From contig JBKDAN010000003.1 of the NCBI GenBank assembly GCA_046316615.1, positions 1 to 64,000 of the forward strand: DNA of 64,000 bases. Direction: 5' to 3'. The number at the start of each line of letters is the position of its first letter. Within the stretch, counting starts at the first letter, position 1. Under the pieces are notes generated by a model. That model did no database searches. It saw nothing but the letters and a program-made list of their open reading frames with translations, and was not told where the DNA came from. A program made the translations under genes and the position numbers. Source of the stretch: BJHL01 sp040378885 (lineage in GTDB: Bacteria > Planctomycetota > Phycisphaerae > Phycisphaerales > UBA1924). This document shows, in pieces, positions 35,438 through 45,037 of the stretch.

Positions 35438-38400
35438 ATGTCGCCGAGCCGTACACGCCGACTGTTCGAGAAGGCCGCCAGCGTTGTTTCCCGACTGGTC
35501 TCCACCAGTGGCAACTCAATTGAGGCCCTCGAACCTCGTCAGATGCTGAGCGGCGACGCGCTGCCGAGCAACGCCGAATGGAGCACGTGGGGCGGTGCCC
35601 CCGTCGCCCAGGTGCGCGGCTCTTACATCGTCACGTTCGACGAACAGTTGAGCAATGACAACGCAGTCCTCGCGACCCAGGACCTCGCCAACGCGCTCGG
35701 CATCCGCGCGTGGGATGTTCGCTCCATCGCTCGCGGCAACTACGCCACGTTCGTCACCGACGTTCGTCTCACAGTCGATCAGGCTCGCGCAGCTGCTGAA
35801 ACCGTGCAGGGCATTCGTTGGGTTGAACCCAATCAGGTCTTCAAGTCCAACCGCGTTCCCAACGACCCGCTCTACGGCAACCAGTACTGGCTGAACAACA
35901 ACGGCCAGACGCTCACGGGCGTGCCGGGCGGTCTGGACCCGGGGACCTCCGGCGCCGACGTCCGCGCCGAATCCGTCTGGGACATCACCATCGGCTCGCG
36001 CAACGTCATCGTCGGCATCATCGACACCGGCGTTGACATCGATCACCCCGACCTCCGCAACAACATCTGGACCAACCCCGGCGAAATCGCAGGCGACGGC
36101 ATCGACAACGACAACAACGGCTATGTCGACGACGTCAACGGCTTCGACTTCGGTGAGTTTGACAACAACCCGCGCGACCTCGAAGGTCACGGCACCGCCG
36201 TCGCCGGCATGGTCGGCGCAGTGGGCAACAACGGCCAAGGGATCTCAGGCATCAACTGGCTCGTGTCGCTGCTGCCGCTGAAGATCGCCGACTCCGCCGG
36301 CGCTCTGCGTACCGACGCGATCATTCAGGCTCACGACTACGCCACGCTCATGCGTCAGCGCGGCTTTGCAGTCGACATCACCACCAACTCATACGGCAGC
36401 TTCGCTCCTGACTTCTACACCGATGACAACCCCAACGGCATCGTGGGCGAGCAAGCTGCCATCGACCGTTACATCGCTGCGGGTGGCGTCTTCGTCGCCA
36501 GTGCCGGCAACGGCCGCGCTGGTGGAGACAACATCGGCGACGATAACGATCAGATTCCGCAGTATCCCGCGTCGTATCCCAACCCCGGCATCATCACCGT
36601 TGCCGCGACGGACAACGACGACGCGCTCGCCGGGTTCAGCAACTTCGGCGTTCTGTCGGTCGATATCGCTGCTCCGGGTGTCAACACCTACACGACCGCA
36701 GTGGGCGGCGGCTATCAGTACATCGATGGCACCAGCTTCTCCGGTCCTCTCGTCGCAGGCATCGCCGCTCTCATCAAGAGCGTCAAGCCCACCGCCAGCG
36801 CCGTCGAAATCCGCGAGATCCTGTTCAACACCGCCGATCCGCTCCCCAGCTTGCAAGGCAAGGTCGCCAGCGGCGGCCGCGTGAACGCCCTTCGCGCCGT
36901 GCAGGCCGCTCTGACCGACGGTCCGCTGGTGCAAGGCGTGAATCCTGGTCCCGTCACCACGCAGCTCGATCCCACCACTGGCCTGCCCATCACCAGCCTC
37001 ACGGTGAACTTCAGTGAGGCCATCGACAACAACCCCACGTTCTTCAACGCCAGTGCAGTCCAGCTTCGCGCTGACGGCACGGACAACACCTTCGGCACCA
37101 TCGACGACGTGACGATTCCCGTCACCGGCGTCGTTCGCAGTGCGTCCAATCCTCGCCAAGTCACGATCAACCTCAACCTCGGCGCATTCGGCGGTCGCTT
37201 GCCGCTTGACACGCTGCAACTCACGCTGCTCAACGGCGGCTTCCGTGACTCCACGGGCAACCGCCTCAATGGCAACACGTCCTCGGGCGTCAACGACGTT
37301 CGCACGATTCGCGTCGTCAACACCAACGGCGATAACGAATTCAACGACACCACCGCCCTTGCCACGCCCGTCACTTTCGACGCCAGCGGCCAGGCCACCT
37401 TCGCCGGTGTCTTCGTCGGTAACGGCACGCAAGCCGCGCTCGACGTTGACATCTACCGCATCGATATGGCCCGCGGCGGCCAGATCACCGCAGAAGTTGT
37501 CGCGCGTCGTCTGGGCACTCCCAGCTCGCTCGACAGCGTCATCCGTCTCTTCGATGCCAACGGCGCCCAGTTGGCCGTCAACGACCAGTTCTTCGGCCAA
37601 GACTCGTACATCGACTTCTTCGTCCGCACCGCCGGCACCTACTACATCGGCGTGTCGGGCTTCGGCAACACCACGTACACCGCCACCGACCTCTCGGGTC
37701 GTACCGGTCCCCAGAGCCAGGGCGCATACACGCTCAAGCTTGGTGTCGAACTGTCGCGCAACGACGTCGTCGATTACTCGGGCACGACCAACGCCGTCAC
37801 CGGTCAGCCCGCCTTCCCGATCAACATCCCTCGCGGCGGCGAACCCAACCCGCCCGCAAGCACCGCAACGCAAGGTGTCAGCAGCGTCGCCATGACGATC
37901 CTCGACACGCGCGAAGTGCTCGACGTCAACATCAGCCTCAACATCCAGCACGCCAACGTCAGCGACCTTGAGATCAGCCTCATCGGGCCTGACAACACCA
38001 CCGTGCTGCTCTACAACCGCCGCGGCGGCAACAATGCCGACTTGGGCACCCGCAACGGTTCGGGCGTTCCTCTGACGTACACCACCTTCGACGATGAAGC
38101 TGTCAGCTCGCCCATCTCCAGCGGCACCGCCCCCTTCAGTGGCTCCTTCGCTCCCGAAGCCGGCCTGAGCGCCTTCGACGGCAAGCGCCTCTCGGGCACG
38201 TGGACGCTGCTCATCCGCGACCAGCGCGCGACTGCCAACGGTCGCATCATCGACTGGAAGATGAACATCGAGTATCGCAACGACACCGCAGGCCCCAACG
38301 AAAGCAACGACACCATCAACACGGCGACCAACCTCGCCGACGTCGTGGGCACCGGCAGCCAGACCATCGAACGCGCGTTCATCGGCGACGGCTCCTTTGG

Positions 38401-41143
38401 CGGCCTTGATCGCGACATCTTCACCTTTACCGCTGAAGCCGGCGCGACCATCAACATCACCAGCTCACCCATCGCGGCTCTCACGCAGGCAGGTAACCCC
38501 GTCGCCAACACCTCGGTGCTCAACACGGCTCTCCGCCTGTTCGACAGCCAAGGCGTTGAAATCGCCATCAGTAACCTGGATGGCACGCTCAACAGCGCGA
38601 TCCTCAACTACGTGGTCGCAAGCGCAGGCCGCTACTACGTCGCTGTGAGCGAATCGTCGAACATCGCCTACAACCCGCTCCTGCCCGCAGGTGGCACACT
38701 CGCCGCGACCACCGGCAACTACACTCTGTCCGTTAACGTCGCTGCCGGTGTGAGCGATGGCTCGACTCGCCTCAATGGCAATCTGGTTGACGCGACGGTC
38801 GGCGCATCGGGCACCTTGGGTGCTGGCGCTTCGTCGCCTCGCCTGAGCTACTCGAACATCGAGTTCCTGCAGAATTCCTCTGTCAACAACGCGTTCCTCG
38901 GTGCGACCGCCAGCGGCATCGGCTTCGTGAACGCCGACGCGGCAGCCACACTGCCCTTCGCTGTCACCAGCGAAAGCGACAGCTTCAACAATCGCGCCAA
39001 GACGAACGGCAACTATCGCGGTCTGCGTATCGAGCGCACGCTCAGCTACGCCGTCACCGATTCTTTCATCGCAATCGATGTCTTCGTGACCAACACCAGT
39101 GCGTCGACGATGACCGGCGTGTCGTGGATGGAAGGTTTCAACCCCGACCCCGGCATCGGTCTGTCCGAAGGCAGCACCGACACCAGCAACGACCGCAGCA
39201 CGGACGGTCGCGTTGTGCAGGCTCGCTACACCAACAACATCTTCCAGAACGGCCTCTTCGCCGCTCTCGCCATTGCGCCCACCAGCGCCGGCACGGGCCG
39301 CGCACTTGTCCTGCCCGCCAACTTCACTGTTCGCGATTCCGCCCAGCTCATCGCAACCAGCGCGACGGACCCCAACGGCGCCAGCAGCGATAGCCAGCTC
39401 GCCGTGTCGTTCGATCTGGGCGATCTCGTCGCCGGCGCTTCGCGCAGCATGCGTTACTTCGTCTTCTTCGCGACCAGCCAGGGCCAGCTCGATGGCCTCG
39501 TGACGTCGATGAATCAGAACACCGGTACGGGCTTCCTCACCGGCAACACGGGCGTCACCTCCTTCGAAACGCTCTCGACCGGTCAGCAGGTCGCCAACTA
39601 CCCCTACCGCGTCTACTACCCCGAAGGCTTCAACGGCGCGAACATCTTCAGCTTCATCCCCATGACCAACCCCAACAACCAGCCCGTGCGCGTGGTTGTT
39701 ATCCAGCGGTTCGAAGGCGTCAACAACGCCGCCAACCGCGACCGTGTGGCTGCGTTCGAATATCGCGACACCGACAACAACGGCTCCGTGGAGCGCGTGC
39801 TCGATGTCGAAATTCCCGCACTCGCTCGCCGCGGTGTTGACATCAACCGTCCCGACACCTTCGCTGCCGGCGTCTACCCCGACGCCGACCAGACCGCGAT
39901 TCCGCTCGACCAGCGCAACCGCGCCTACTCGCTCGAAATCCGCTCGACACTCCCGATCGCAGCGACCTTCAGCTACTACGACTTGGCTCAGATCGCCAGC
40001 GGCCCCGTGGCCGTGGGCGAAAGCTTCACGCCGGTCGTCGGCCGTGACTGGAGCTTTGCCAACGTCGAGAAGAGTGACCCCGCCGTCCAAAGCGGTGCAC
40101 CGGTGGTCAACAGCTACATCCTCTTCCAGAACCCCGGCAGCACGCTGGTCCGCGCCGAGATTCGCCTCTTCAACACCGACAACAACCGCGTCTACCGCGT
40201 CATTCGCGACATCCCCGCCTTCGGCCGCTCCGGTATCTACATGAGCGAATTCCAGTTGGCGGACGATCTGACGGATACTCCTGAGATCTTCGCGACGATC
40301 CCCAACGGCGTGTACGGCGTGACCGTCCAGGCCGACGGCCCGATCGTCGCTGCCAAGACCACCTACGACCCCAGCCGTCGCCAGGCCACCGGCACCATCG
40401 GTTCCGACAACCTCGGCACGACCGCCGGTGTGCTGCCCGAAGGTCAGTTCGGTCAGCGCAACAGCACCGAAACGCTGGGCATTCTGAATCCCAACAACAC
40501 CGCGACCACCGTCGCTCTCACCTACACCTTCCAGAACGGCTCGTCCGTCCGTCAGGAAGTCCAAGTGCCGGCCAACAGCCACCGCACCTTCAACGCCTCC
40601 AGCATCCCCAACTTCCCGACGGCCCAGCCCTACGGCATTCGCTACGCGGCCAGCGTCCCGGTCGCCGTCAACATCACGTCTCCCGTCACGCAGAGCGGCA
40701 CCAACTTCAGCGACGCACTCAGCGTCACCGACGCGTCCAAGGCGTACACCTACTGGGGCTTCGGTGAAGGCTTCCGCCCGGGCGACAACGTGGACTTCAA
40801 CGCCAACCTGCCCGGCGTGCAGCGTCACCCGGGTCTCACCGAGTCGCTGCGTCTCTACAACCCCCAGTCCCAGCCCGTCACGATCGAGATCACCTTCAAC
40901 TTCGATGCGGCTGGTGGCGCAGGTACCGAAACCTACCGCCGCACGCTGCCCGCCCGTCTCGTCAGCGAGTTCAACCTCGATCAGTTCATTCAGGGCAACC
41001 GCCGCCTGACGAACCAGTCGTTCGGTATCTTCATCAAGGCTCCTCAGCCCATCGTCGCCTCGATGAATCACATCGACCTGCTGTTCCCGGGTGCATTCGC
41101 CACGCTGGGCACGCCCTTGGGCATCACCGCCCCGGTCAGTTGA
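35438..41143 (+). CDS. Giant secreted subtilisin-like protease with LEPR-type N-terminus, P-domain and pre-peptidase domains
   Basis: A 1901-residue exported protein. The planctomycete LEPR signature is at about 30-40 (ALEPRQMLSGD), then a propeptide (SYIVTFDEQLS) and an S8 subtilase domain. The catalytic Asp is in VGIIDTGVDIDHPDLR (about 195), His in GHGTAVAGMVG (about 250), oxyanion Asn in ASAGNGRAGG (about 355), and Ser in GTSFSGPLVAGIAALI (about 431). Two bacterial pre-peptidase C-terminal type domains (about 634-770 and 950-1105) flank a proprotein-convertase P-domain (about 813-945). The last 500 residues carry four Ig-like modules marked by N-P-x(4-6)-V. Codon choice is strongly C-ending, consistent with high expression. 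ATG 35438 has GGAG at 35426-35429. Confidence 0.95.
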   Translation: MSPSRTRRLFEKAASVVSRLVSTSGNSIEALEPRQMLSGDALPSNAEWSTWGGAPVAQVRGSYIVTFDEQLSNDNAVLATQDLANALGIRAWDVRSIARGNYATFVTDVRLTVDQARAAAETVQGIRWVEPNQVFKSNRVPNDPLYGNQYWLNNNGQTLTGVPGGLDPGTSGADVRAESVWDITIGSRNVIVGIIDTGVDIDHPDLRNNIWTNPGEIAGDGIDNDNNGYVDDVNGFDFGEFDNNPRDLEGHGTAVAGMVGAVGNNGQGISGINWLVSLLPLKIADSAGALRTDAIIQAHDYATLMRQRGFAVDITTNSYGSFAPDFYTDDNPNGIVGEQAAIDRYIAAGGVFVASAGNGRAGGDNIGDDNDQIPQYPASYPNPGIITVAATDNDDALAGFSNFGVLSVDIAAPGVNTYTTAVGGGYQYIDGTSFSGPLVAGIAALIKSVKPTASAVEIREILFNTADPLPSLQGKVASGGRVNALRAVQAALTDGPLVQGVNPGPVTTQLDPTTGLPITSLTVNFSEAIDNNPTFFNASAVQLRADGTDNTFGTIDDVTIPVTGVVRSASNPRQVTINLNLGAFGGRLPLDTLQLTLLNGGFRDSTGNRLNGNTSSGVNDVRTIRVVNTNGDNEFNDTTALATPVTFDASGQATFAGVFVGNGTQAALDVDIYRIDMARGGQITAEVVARRLGTPSSLDSVIRLFDANGAQLAVNDQFFGQDSYIDFFVRTAGTYYIGVSGFGNTTYTATDLSGRTGPQSQGAYTLKLGVELSRNDVVDYSGTTNAVTGQPAFPINIPRGGEPNPPASTATQGVSSVAMTILDTREVLDVNISLNIQHANVSDLEISLIGPDNTTVLLYNRRGGNNADLGTRNGSGVPLTYTTFDDEAVSSPISSGTAPFSGSFAPEAGLSAFDGKRLSGTWTLLIRDQRATANGRIIDWKMNIEYRNDTAGPNESNDTINTATNLADVVGTGSQTIERAFIGDGSFGGLDRDIFTFTAEAGATINITSSPIAALTQAGNPVANTSVLNTALRLFDSQGVEIAISNLDGTLNSAILNYVVASAGRYYVAVSESSNIAYNPLLPAGGTLAATTGNYTLSVNVAAGVSDGSTRLNGNLVDATVGASGTLGAGASSPRLSYSNIEFLQNSSVNNAFLGATASGIGFVNADAAATLPFAVTSESDSFNNRAKTNGNYRGLRIERTLSYAVTDSFIAIDVFVTNTSASTMTGVSWMEGFNPDPGIGLSEGSTDTSNDRSTDGRVVQARYTNNIFQNGLFAALAIAPTSAGTGRALVLPANFTVRDSAQLIATSATDPNGASSDSQLAVSFDLGDLVAGASRSMRYFVFFATSQGQLDGLVTSMNQNTGTGFLTGNTGVTSFETLSTGQQVANYPYRVYYPEGFNGANIFSFIPMTNPNNQPVRVVVIQRFEGVNNAANRDRVAAFEYRDTDNNGSVERVLDVEIPALARRGVDINRPDTFAAGVYPDADQTAIPLDQRNRAYSLEIRSTLPIAATFSYYDLAQIASGPVAVGESFTPVVGRDWSFANVEKSDPAVQSGAPVVNSYILFQNPGSTLVRAEIRLFNTDNNRVYRVIRDIPAFGRSGIYMSEFQLADDLTDTPEIFATIPNGVYGVTVQADGPIVAAKTTYDPSRRQATGTIGSDNLGTTAGVLPEGQFGQRNSTETLGILNPNNTATTVALTYTFQNGSSVRQEVQVPANSHRTFNASSIPNFPTAQPYGIRYAASVPVAVNITSPVTQSGTNFSDALSVTDASKAYTYWGFGEGFRPGDNVDFNANLPGVQRHPGLTESLRLYNPQSQPVTIEITFNFDAAGGAGTETYRRTLPARLVSEFNLDQFIQGNRRLTNQSFGIFIKAPQPIVASMNHIDLLFPGAFATLGTPLGITAPVS

Positions 41144-41164
41144 ACCTCACTCACATACTGCGAC

Positions 41165-41194
41165 AAAGGCCGCTCGTTCTCGGGCGGCCTTTTT
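41165..41194 (+). terminator. Rho-independent terminator after the subtilase gene
   Basis: AAAGGCCGC and GCGGCCTTT form a nine-pair stem around a short loop, followed by a T run (CCTTTTTC), 22 bases after the stop codon at 41143. It isolates the subtilase gene from the tRNA-Lys and helicase genes downstream. Confidence 0.93.
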
Positions 41195-41262
41195 CATGCG
41201 TCCGCCGCCCGCCAAGCGGAATCCCCAAACCCAATCAAATCACCAGCACAAGCGTTGTCTCG

Positions 41263-41304
41263 CTCACTGTTCTCTGCTCCCCGTTCTCTGCTCTCTGTTC
41301 CCGC
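41263..41304. repeat. Six-unit degenerate 7-base repeat (TTCTCTG type)
   Basis: CTCACTG, TTCTCTG, CTCCCCG, TTCTCTG, CTCTCTG and TTCCCGC follow in strict 7-base phase between the subtilase terminator and tRNA-Lys. The unit is closely related to TTCTCCG of the array at 30663-30774. Confidence 0.85.
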
Positions 41305-41376
41305 CCTTCCCCCGCATCCATCCCGCACCTACAATCGAACCTGCGCTGCTGAAAAACACAGTCGCAGACCCTCTTC

Positions 41377-41449
41377 GGGGACGTAGCTCAGTTGGTAGAG
41401 CATCGGACTTTTAATCCGCAGGTCCTGGGTTCGAGTCCCAGCGTCCTCA
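41377..41449 (+). tRNA. tRNA-Lys (anticodon TTT)
   Basis: The acceptor stem GGGGACG pairs with CGTCCTC (one G-T pair), the D arm contains GTAGCTCAGTTGGTAGAGC, and the anticodon stem CGGAC-type helix encloses CTTTTAA with anticodon TTT. The T arm is CTGGGTTCGAGTCCCAG. Discriminator A at 41449; CCA is not encoded. It lies 38 bases upstream of the SNF2 helicase start. Confidence 0.97.
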
Positions 41450-41487
41450 TTCCGTTTCGAAGTGGTTGATCCGTCGAGGGAGCGACA

Positions 41488-44400
41488 GTGCCCAAGGTTT
41501 TGCACGCCAGTTGGTCTTCCGGTCGCTTGCACCTCTGGGCTGAAGACGCACGGCAATACGCCGTCGCGGCCTCTTCCACAGTTGCCGCCGCCACACACCC
41601 CTTTGCCAAAGGCGACCTCTCATGGCTCGCCTCGCTGCCGTCACTGCGCGATGCTCAGCCCGCGCAGCTCGTCGCCAGACTGCCGTTCATGGGCGAAGCT
41701 CCAGCGCCCAGCACCACGCTCGAGCGCCTCGCCGGCAACGCGCTTGCCGGCGATGACGACGTCGACTACGAAGATCCCTCCGCTCTCACCGAGTCGCAGG
41801 ATGAAACCGCAGCCGTCGCTGAAGTCGCGACGGCGGTCGCCGCCATCACGCTGCGGGAATGCACCGTCAACACCGTCGCCTTCGGCCCCGACCAGACCGG
41901 CGACGTGCTCATCGCCATCGCCGACGCGCTCGAAAAGCAAGCAAACGGCGAAGACACCGACAAGAGCCACGAACGCATCGCCGTCGGCAGTGATCTGGAA
42001 TACTGGATCCTCGCCGCACGCTTCGCCCAGCACGTCATCGCGCAGCAGCGCTTCGTCCCCATGCTCGTGCAGACATTGACGGGCGAGCTCAAGGGCGGTT
42101 GGCGCCCATGGCTCTCCGACGAAGCGATGGCGGGCAAGGCGACACTGCTGATCAGCGCAATGCCCGCCGCCGCGCGTGCCATCGTCGATGCGCAAGAGCA
42201 CGATGCGTGGAGCATTACCGAGGATTTTCTCGCCGCGCTCGTTGACAGCGCCTGTCGCGCAGCGCTCGTGCGTGAGGATTTCGGCGCGACGATTTACGGC
42301 AAAGACCCGTCAACCGACGCACACGTTGCGTGGCTCAGCGGTCTCATCACAACCGCCGACGCGATTCCCGGCCCCATCACCATTCGCCAGGATCTCGCCA
42401 AGCGCGTGCGCGTGTGGATCGGCGGCCTCGAAGATCGCGGCACCAGCAGCGCATGGCGATTGGTGTTGCGACTCAGCGAGCCCGACACCAAGATGCTTGC
42501 GCCCGATCAGGCTCCCGACCCCGGGCAGGAAAGCTGGCTGCTCTCGTTCCACCTGCAAAGCGTCGATCAGCCCAACCTCATTGTGGATGCCAGCGATGTC
42601 TGGATCATCAAGGGCGACAGCGCGACCATCATGGGTCGCCGCCTCGACATGCCGCAGGAGTTGCTGCTCAAGGAACTAGGCCGCGCTTCGCGCTTCTACA
42701 AGCGGCTTGAAGTTGCGCTCGACGAAAGCGAACCCAGCGAACTCAAGCTCAACACGCGCCATGCGTACGACTTCCTGCGCGAAGTCCGTCCGATTCTGAT
42801 CGAGCAGGGCTTCGGCGTTGAAGCTCCCATCTGGTGGGACACGCCCACCGCACGCCTGGGCGCCAAGCTCATGCTCGAAGCCGACGACGGCACCGACCCG
42901 CGCACCGCAGCCGGCGGCCTCTCCAACGCGGCCAAGGCGCAGCTCGGCCTCGCCACGCTCGTTAACTACCGCTGGGAAATCAGCGTCGGCGACACCACGC
43001 TCAGTCTCGAAGAATTCGAATCACTCGCCGCCAAGAAGGTGCCACTGGTGCGCGTGAATGGCCGCTGGGTCGAAATTCGCCCCGAGGACGTCCACGCCGC
43101 CATCAAGTTCATTCGCGAGAATCCGGGCGGCCGCATCCGTCTCAGCGAAGCGATGCGTCTTGCCTACGCAAGCGAACTCAAGACCACCGGCATCCCGGTC
43201 GTGGGCCTCGAAGCCAGCGGCTGGCTGCAGGGCTTCATGAACAGTGAAGCGGCCACCAAGCAGCTCGAAATGCTGCCCCCGCCCAAGGACTTCCAAGGCA
43301 CACTGCGTCCGTATCAGGCTCGCGGCGTGAGCTGGATGATGTTCCAGGAGCGCCTTGGCTTTGGCATCTGCCTCGCCGATGACATGGGTTTGGGCAAAAC
43401 CGTACAGCTTCTCGCGCTGCTCGCCTACGAGCGCGAAGGCGCAACAGGCGAGGGCGCACCCATCACGCCCGCCGGCCCCGTGGCCAGCATGGCCGATGTT
43501 GCGTTCGCAAGCCAGCAGAAGGCGACCAGCGAAGCAGAATCCACAAGCGAAACTCCCAGCGAGCCCAAAGTCACGACAAGCCTCGCCCACGGCGTGCCGC
43601 CCACGCTGCTGCTTGTCCCCATGAGCGTCGTCGGCAACTGGGTGCACGAAACCAAGCGCTTCTGCCCGCACCTCAAGGTGCTCGTGCACCACGGCGCCGA
43701 GCGTTACCAGGGCGAGTCATTCCTCGAGCACGCGGCGCAGGCCGATCTCATCATCACCACCTACGCGCTTGCGCATCGCGATCGCGAACTCCTCGCCAAA
43801 GTGCGCTGGGGCCGCGTCGTGCTCGACGAAGCGCAATACATCAAGAACCCCAGCAGCAAGCAAAGCCAGGCCGTTCGCCTGTTCGAAGCCGATCACCGCG
43901 TCGCCCTCACCGGTACGCCTGTCGAGAACCGCCTGACGGAACTGTGGTCGATCATGGACTTCCTGAACCCCGGCTATCTGGGCAGTGCCAGCAGTTTCCG
44001 CACGCGCTTCGCGGTGCCGGTCGAGCGCTACCACGACAAGCACAAGGGCGAGCAGCTCCGTGGCCTCATTCGTCCGTTCGTGCTCCGCCGCCTCAAGAGC
44101 GATCCAACCGTCGTGAGCGACTTGCCCAGCAAGCTCGAAAGCAAGGAGTTCAGCCACCTGACCGCTGAGCAGGCGACGCTCTACGAAACCTACGTCAAGC
44201 GCATGCTCAACGAAGTGGACAATGCCGAGGGCATGCAGCGCCGCGGCTTGGTCTTGAGCGCGCTCATCAAGCTCAAGCAGGTCTGCAACCACCCGTCGCA
44301 GGTTCTCAAAGACTGGGACGAAACAGGCGGCCTTGCAGGCAACCAAGGCACGCTTGATCCTACGCGCAGCGGCAAGTGCATTCGTCTGCTCGAAATGCTC

Positions 44401-44916
44401 GACGAAGTGCTCGCCGAAGGCGATCAGTGTCTCATCTTCACACAGTTCCGCACCATGGGCCGCATGCTGGAAGTCATGATCCGCCAGCAGTTCGAGCGCG
44501 AAGTGCTCTTCATCCACGGCGGCGTCACCCAGGCCAAGCGCCAGATGATGATCGAGCAGTTCCAAAAGGGCGGCGGCAAGTACCCCGTCCTGCTGCTCAG
44601 CCTCCGCGCAGGCGGCGTCGGTCTCAACCTCACCGCCGCAACGCACGTCTTCCACTTCGACCGCTGGTGGAACCCCGCCGTCGAAAATCAGGCAACCGAC
44701 CGCGCCTACCGCATCGGTCAGACGCGCACCGTGCAGGTTCACAAGTTCGTCGTCCGCGGCACGCTCGAAGAGCGCATCGATCAGATGATCGAAAGCAAGA
44801 GCGAACTCGCCGAGAACATCATCGGCCAAGGCGAAGCCTGGCTCAGCGAACTCAGCACCGAGCAATTGCGCGACATCCTCACGCTGCGTAACGATGCCAT
44901 CGACGACATTGGTTGA
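41488..44916 (+). CDS. SNF2-family helicase/ATPase
   Basis: A 1142-residue protein. The N-terminal 590 residues hold the SNF2-associated region found in bacterial SNF2 proteins. The ATPase core follows: LADDMGLGKTVQLLALLAYE (Walker A, near 635), a low-complexity insertion near 655-700 (QQKATSEAESTSETPSEPKV), LLLVPMSVVGNWVHETKRF, VVLDEAQYIKNPSSKQ (DEAQ box) and ALTGTPVENRL. The second RecA domain contains LIFTQFRTMGRMLEVMI, LLLSLRAGGVGLNLTAATHV and the closing NQATDRAYRIGQTRTVQVHK motif. Such proteins translocate on double-stranded DNA without strand separation; the bacterial role is usually unknown. GTG 41488 is the start. A strong terminator follows. Confidence 0.95.
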   Translation: MPKVLHASWSSGRLHLWAEDARQYAVAASSTVAAATHPFAKGDLSWLASLPSLRDAQPAQLVARLPFMGEAPAPSTTLERLAGNALAGDDDVDYEDPSALTESQDETAAVAEVATAVAAITLRECTVNTVAFGPDQTGDVLIAIADALEKQANGEDTDKSHERIAVGSDLEYWILAARFAQHVIAQQRFVPMLVQTLTGELKGGWRPWLSDEAMAGKATLLISAMPAAARAIVDAQEHDAWSITEDFLAALVDSACRAALVREDFGATIYGKDPSTDAHVAWLSGLITTADAIPGPITIRQDLAKRVRVWIGGLEDRGTSSAWRLVLRLSEPDTKMLAPDQAPDPGQESWLLSFHLQSVDQPNLIVDASDVWIIKGDSATIMGRRLDMPQELLLKELGRASRFYKRLEVALDESEPSELKLNTRHAYDFLREVRPILIEQGFGVEAPIWWDTPTARLGAKLMLEADDGTDPRTAAGGLSNAAKAQLGLATLVNYRWEISVGDTTLSLEEFESLAAKKVPLVRVNGRWVEIRPEDVHAAIKFIRENPGGRIRLSEAMRLAYASELKTTGIPVVGLEASGWLQGFMNSEAATKQLEMLPPPKDFQGTLRPYQARGVSWMMFQERLGFGICLADDMGLGKTVQLLALLAYEREGATGEGAPITPAGPVASMADVAFASQQKATSEAESTSETPSEPKVTTSLAHGVPPTLLLVPMSVVGNWVHETKRFCPHLKVLVHHGAERYQGESFLEHAAQADLIITTYALAHRDRELLAKVRWGRVVLDEAQYIKNPSSKQSQAVRLFEADHRVALTGTPVENRLTELWSIMDFLNPGYLGSASSFRTRFAVPVERYHDKHKGEQLRGLIRPFVLRRLKSDPTVVSDLPSKLESKEFSHLTAEQATLYETYVKRMLNEVDNAEGMQRRGLVLSALIKLKQVCNHPSQVLKDWDETGGLAGNQGTLDPTRSGKCIRLLEMLDEVLAEGDQCLIFTQFRTMGRMLEVMIRQQFEREVLFIHGGVTQAKRQMMIEQFQKGGGKYPVLLLSLRAGGVGLNLTAATHVFHFDRWWNPAVENQATDRAYRIGQTRTVQVHKFVVRGTLEERIDQMIESKSELAENIIGQGEAWLSELSTEQLRDILTLRNDAIDDIG

Positions 44917-44924
44917 AGAGCCAC

Positions 44925-44945
44925 GGGGCACCAGGCACTGGGCAC
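44925..44945. repeat. Three-unit 7-base repeat (GGGCAC type)
   Basis: GGGGCAC, CAGGCAC and TGGGCAC lie between the helicase stop and the terminator at 44966. The array at 45004-45037 beyond the terminator has the opposite sense (CCCAGTC, CCTAGTG), so the two flank the terminator as loose inverted repeats. Confidence 0.7.
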
Positions 44946-44965
44946 TGTTGAAATGCCATTGCAAG

Positions 44966-45000
44966 AAAAAAGGCATCGCTCACGCGATGCCTTTTGTTTT
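44966..45000. terminator. Bidirectional Rho-independent terminator
   Basis: AAAAGGCATCGC-TCAC-GCGATGCCTTTT forms a perfect twelve-pair stem with A run on the left and T run on the right, so it works in both directions. It serves the SNF2 gene from the left and the reductase-like gene (ending at 45038) from the right. Confidence 0.95.
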
Positions 45001-45003
45001 TTC

Positions 45004-45037
45004 ACCAATGCCCAATGCCCAGTCCCTAGTGCCTTCT
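45004..45037. repeat. Degenerate 7-base repeat (CCCAATG type) abutting a stop codon
   Basis: ACCAATG, CCCAATG, CCCAGTC, CCTAGTG and CCTTCTT run in 7-base phase up to the stop codon of the reductase-like gene at 45038-45040. The CCCAATG unit is shared with the array at 33906-33940. Confidence 0.75.
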
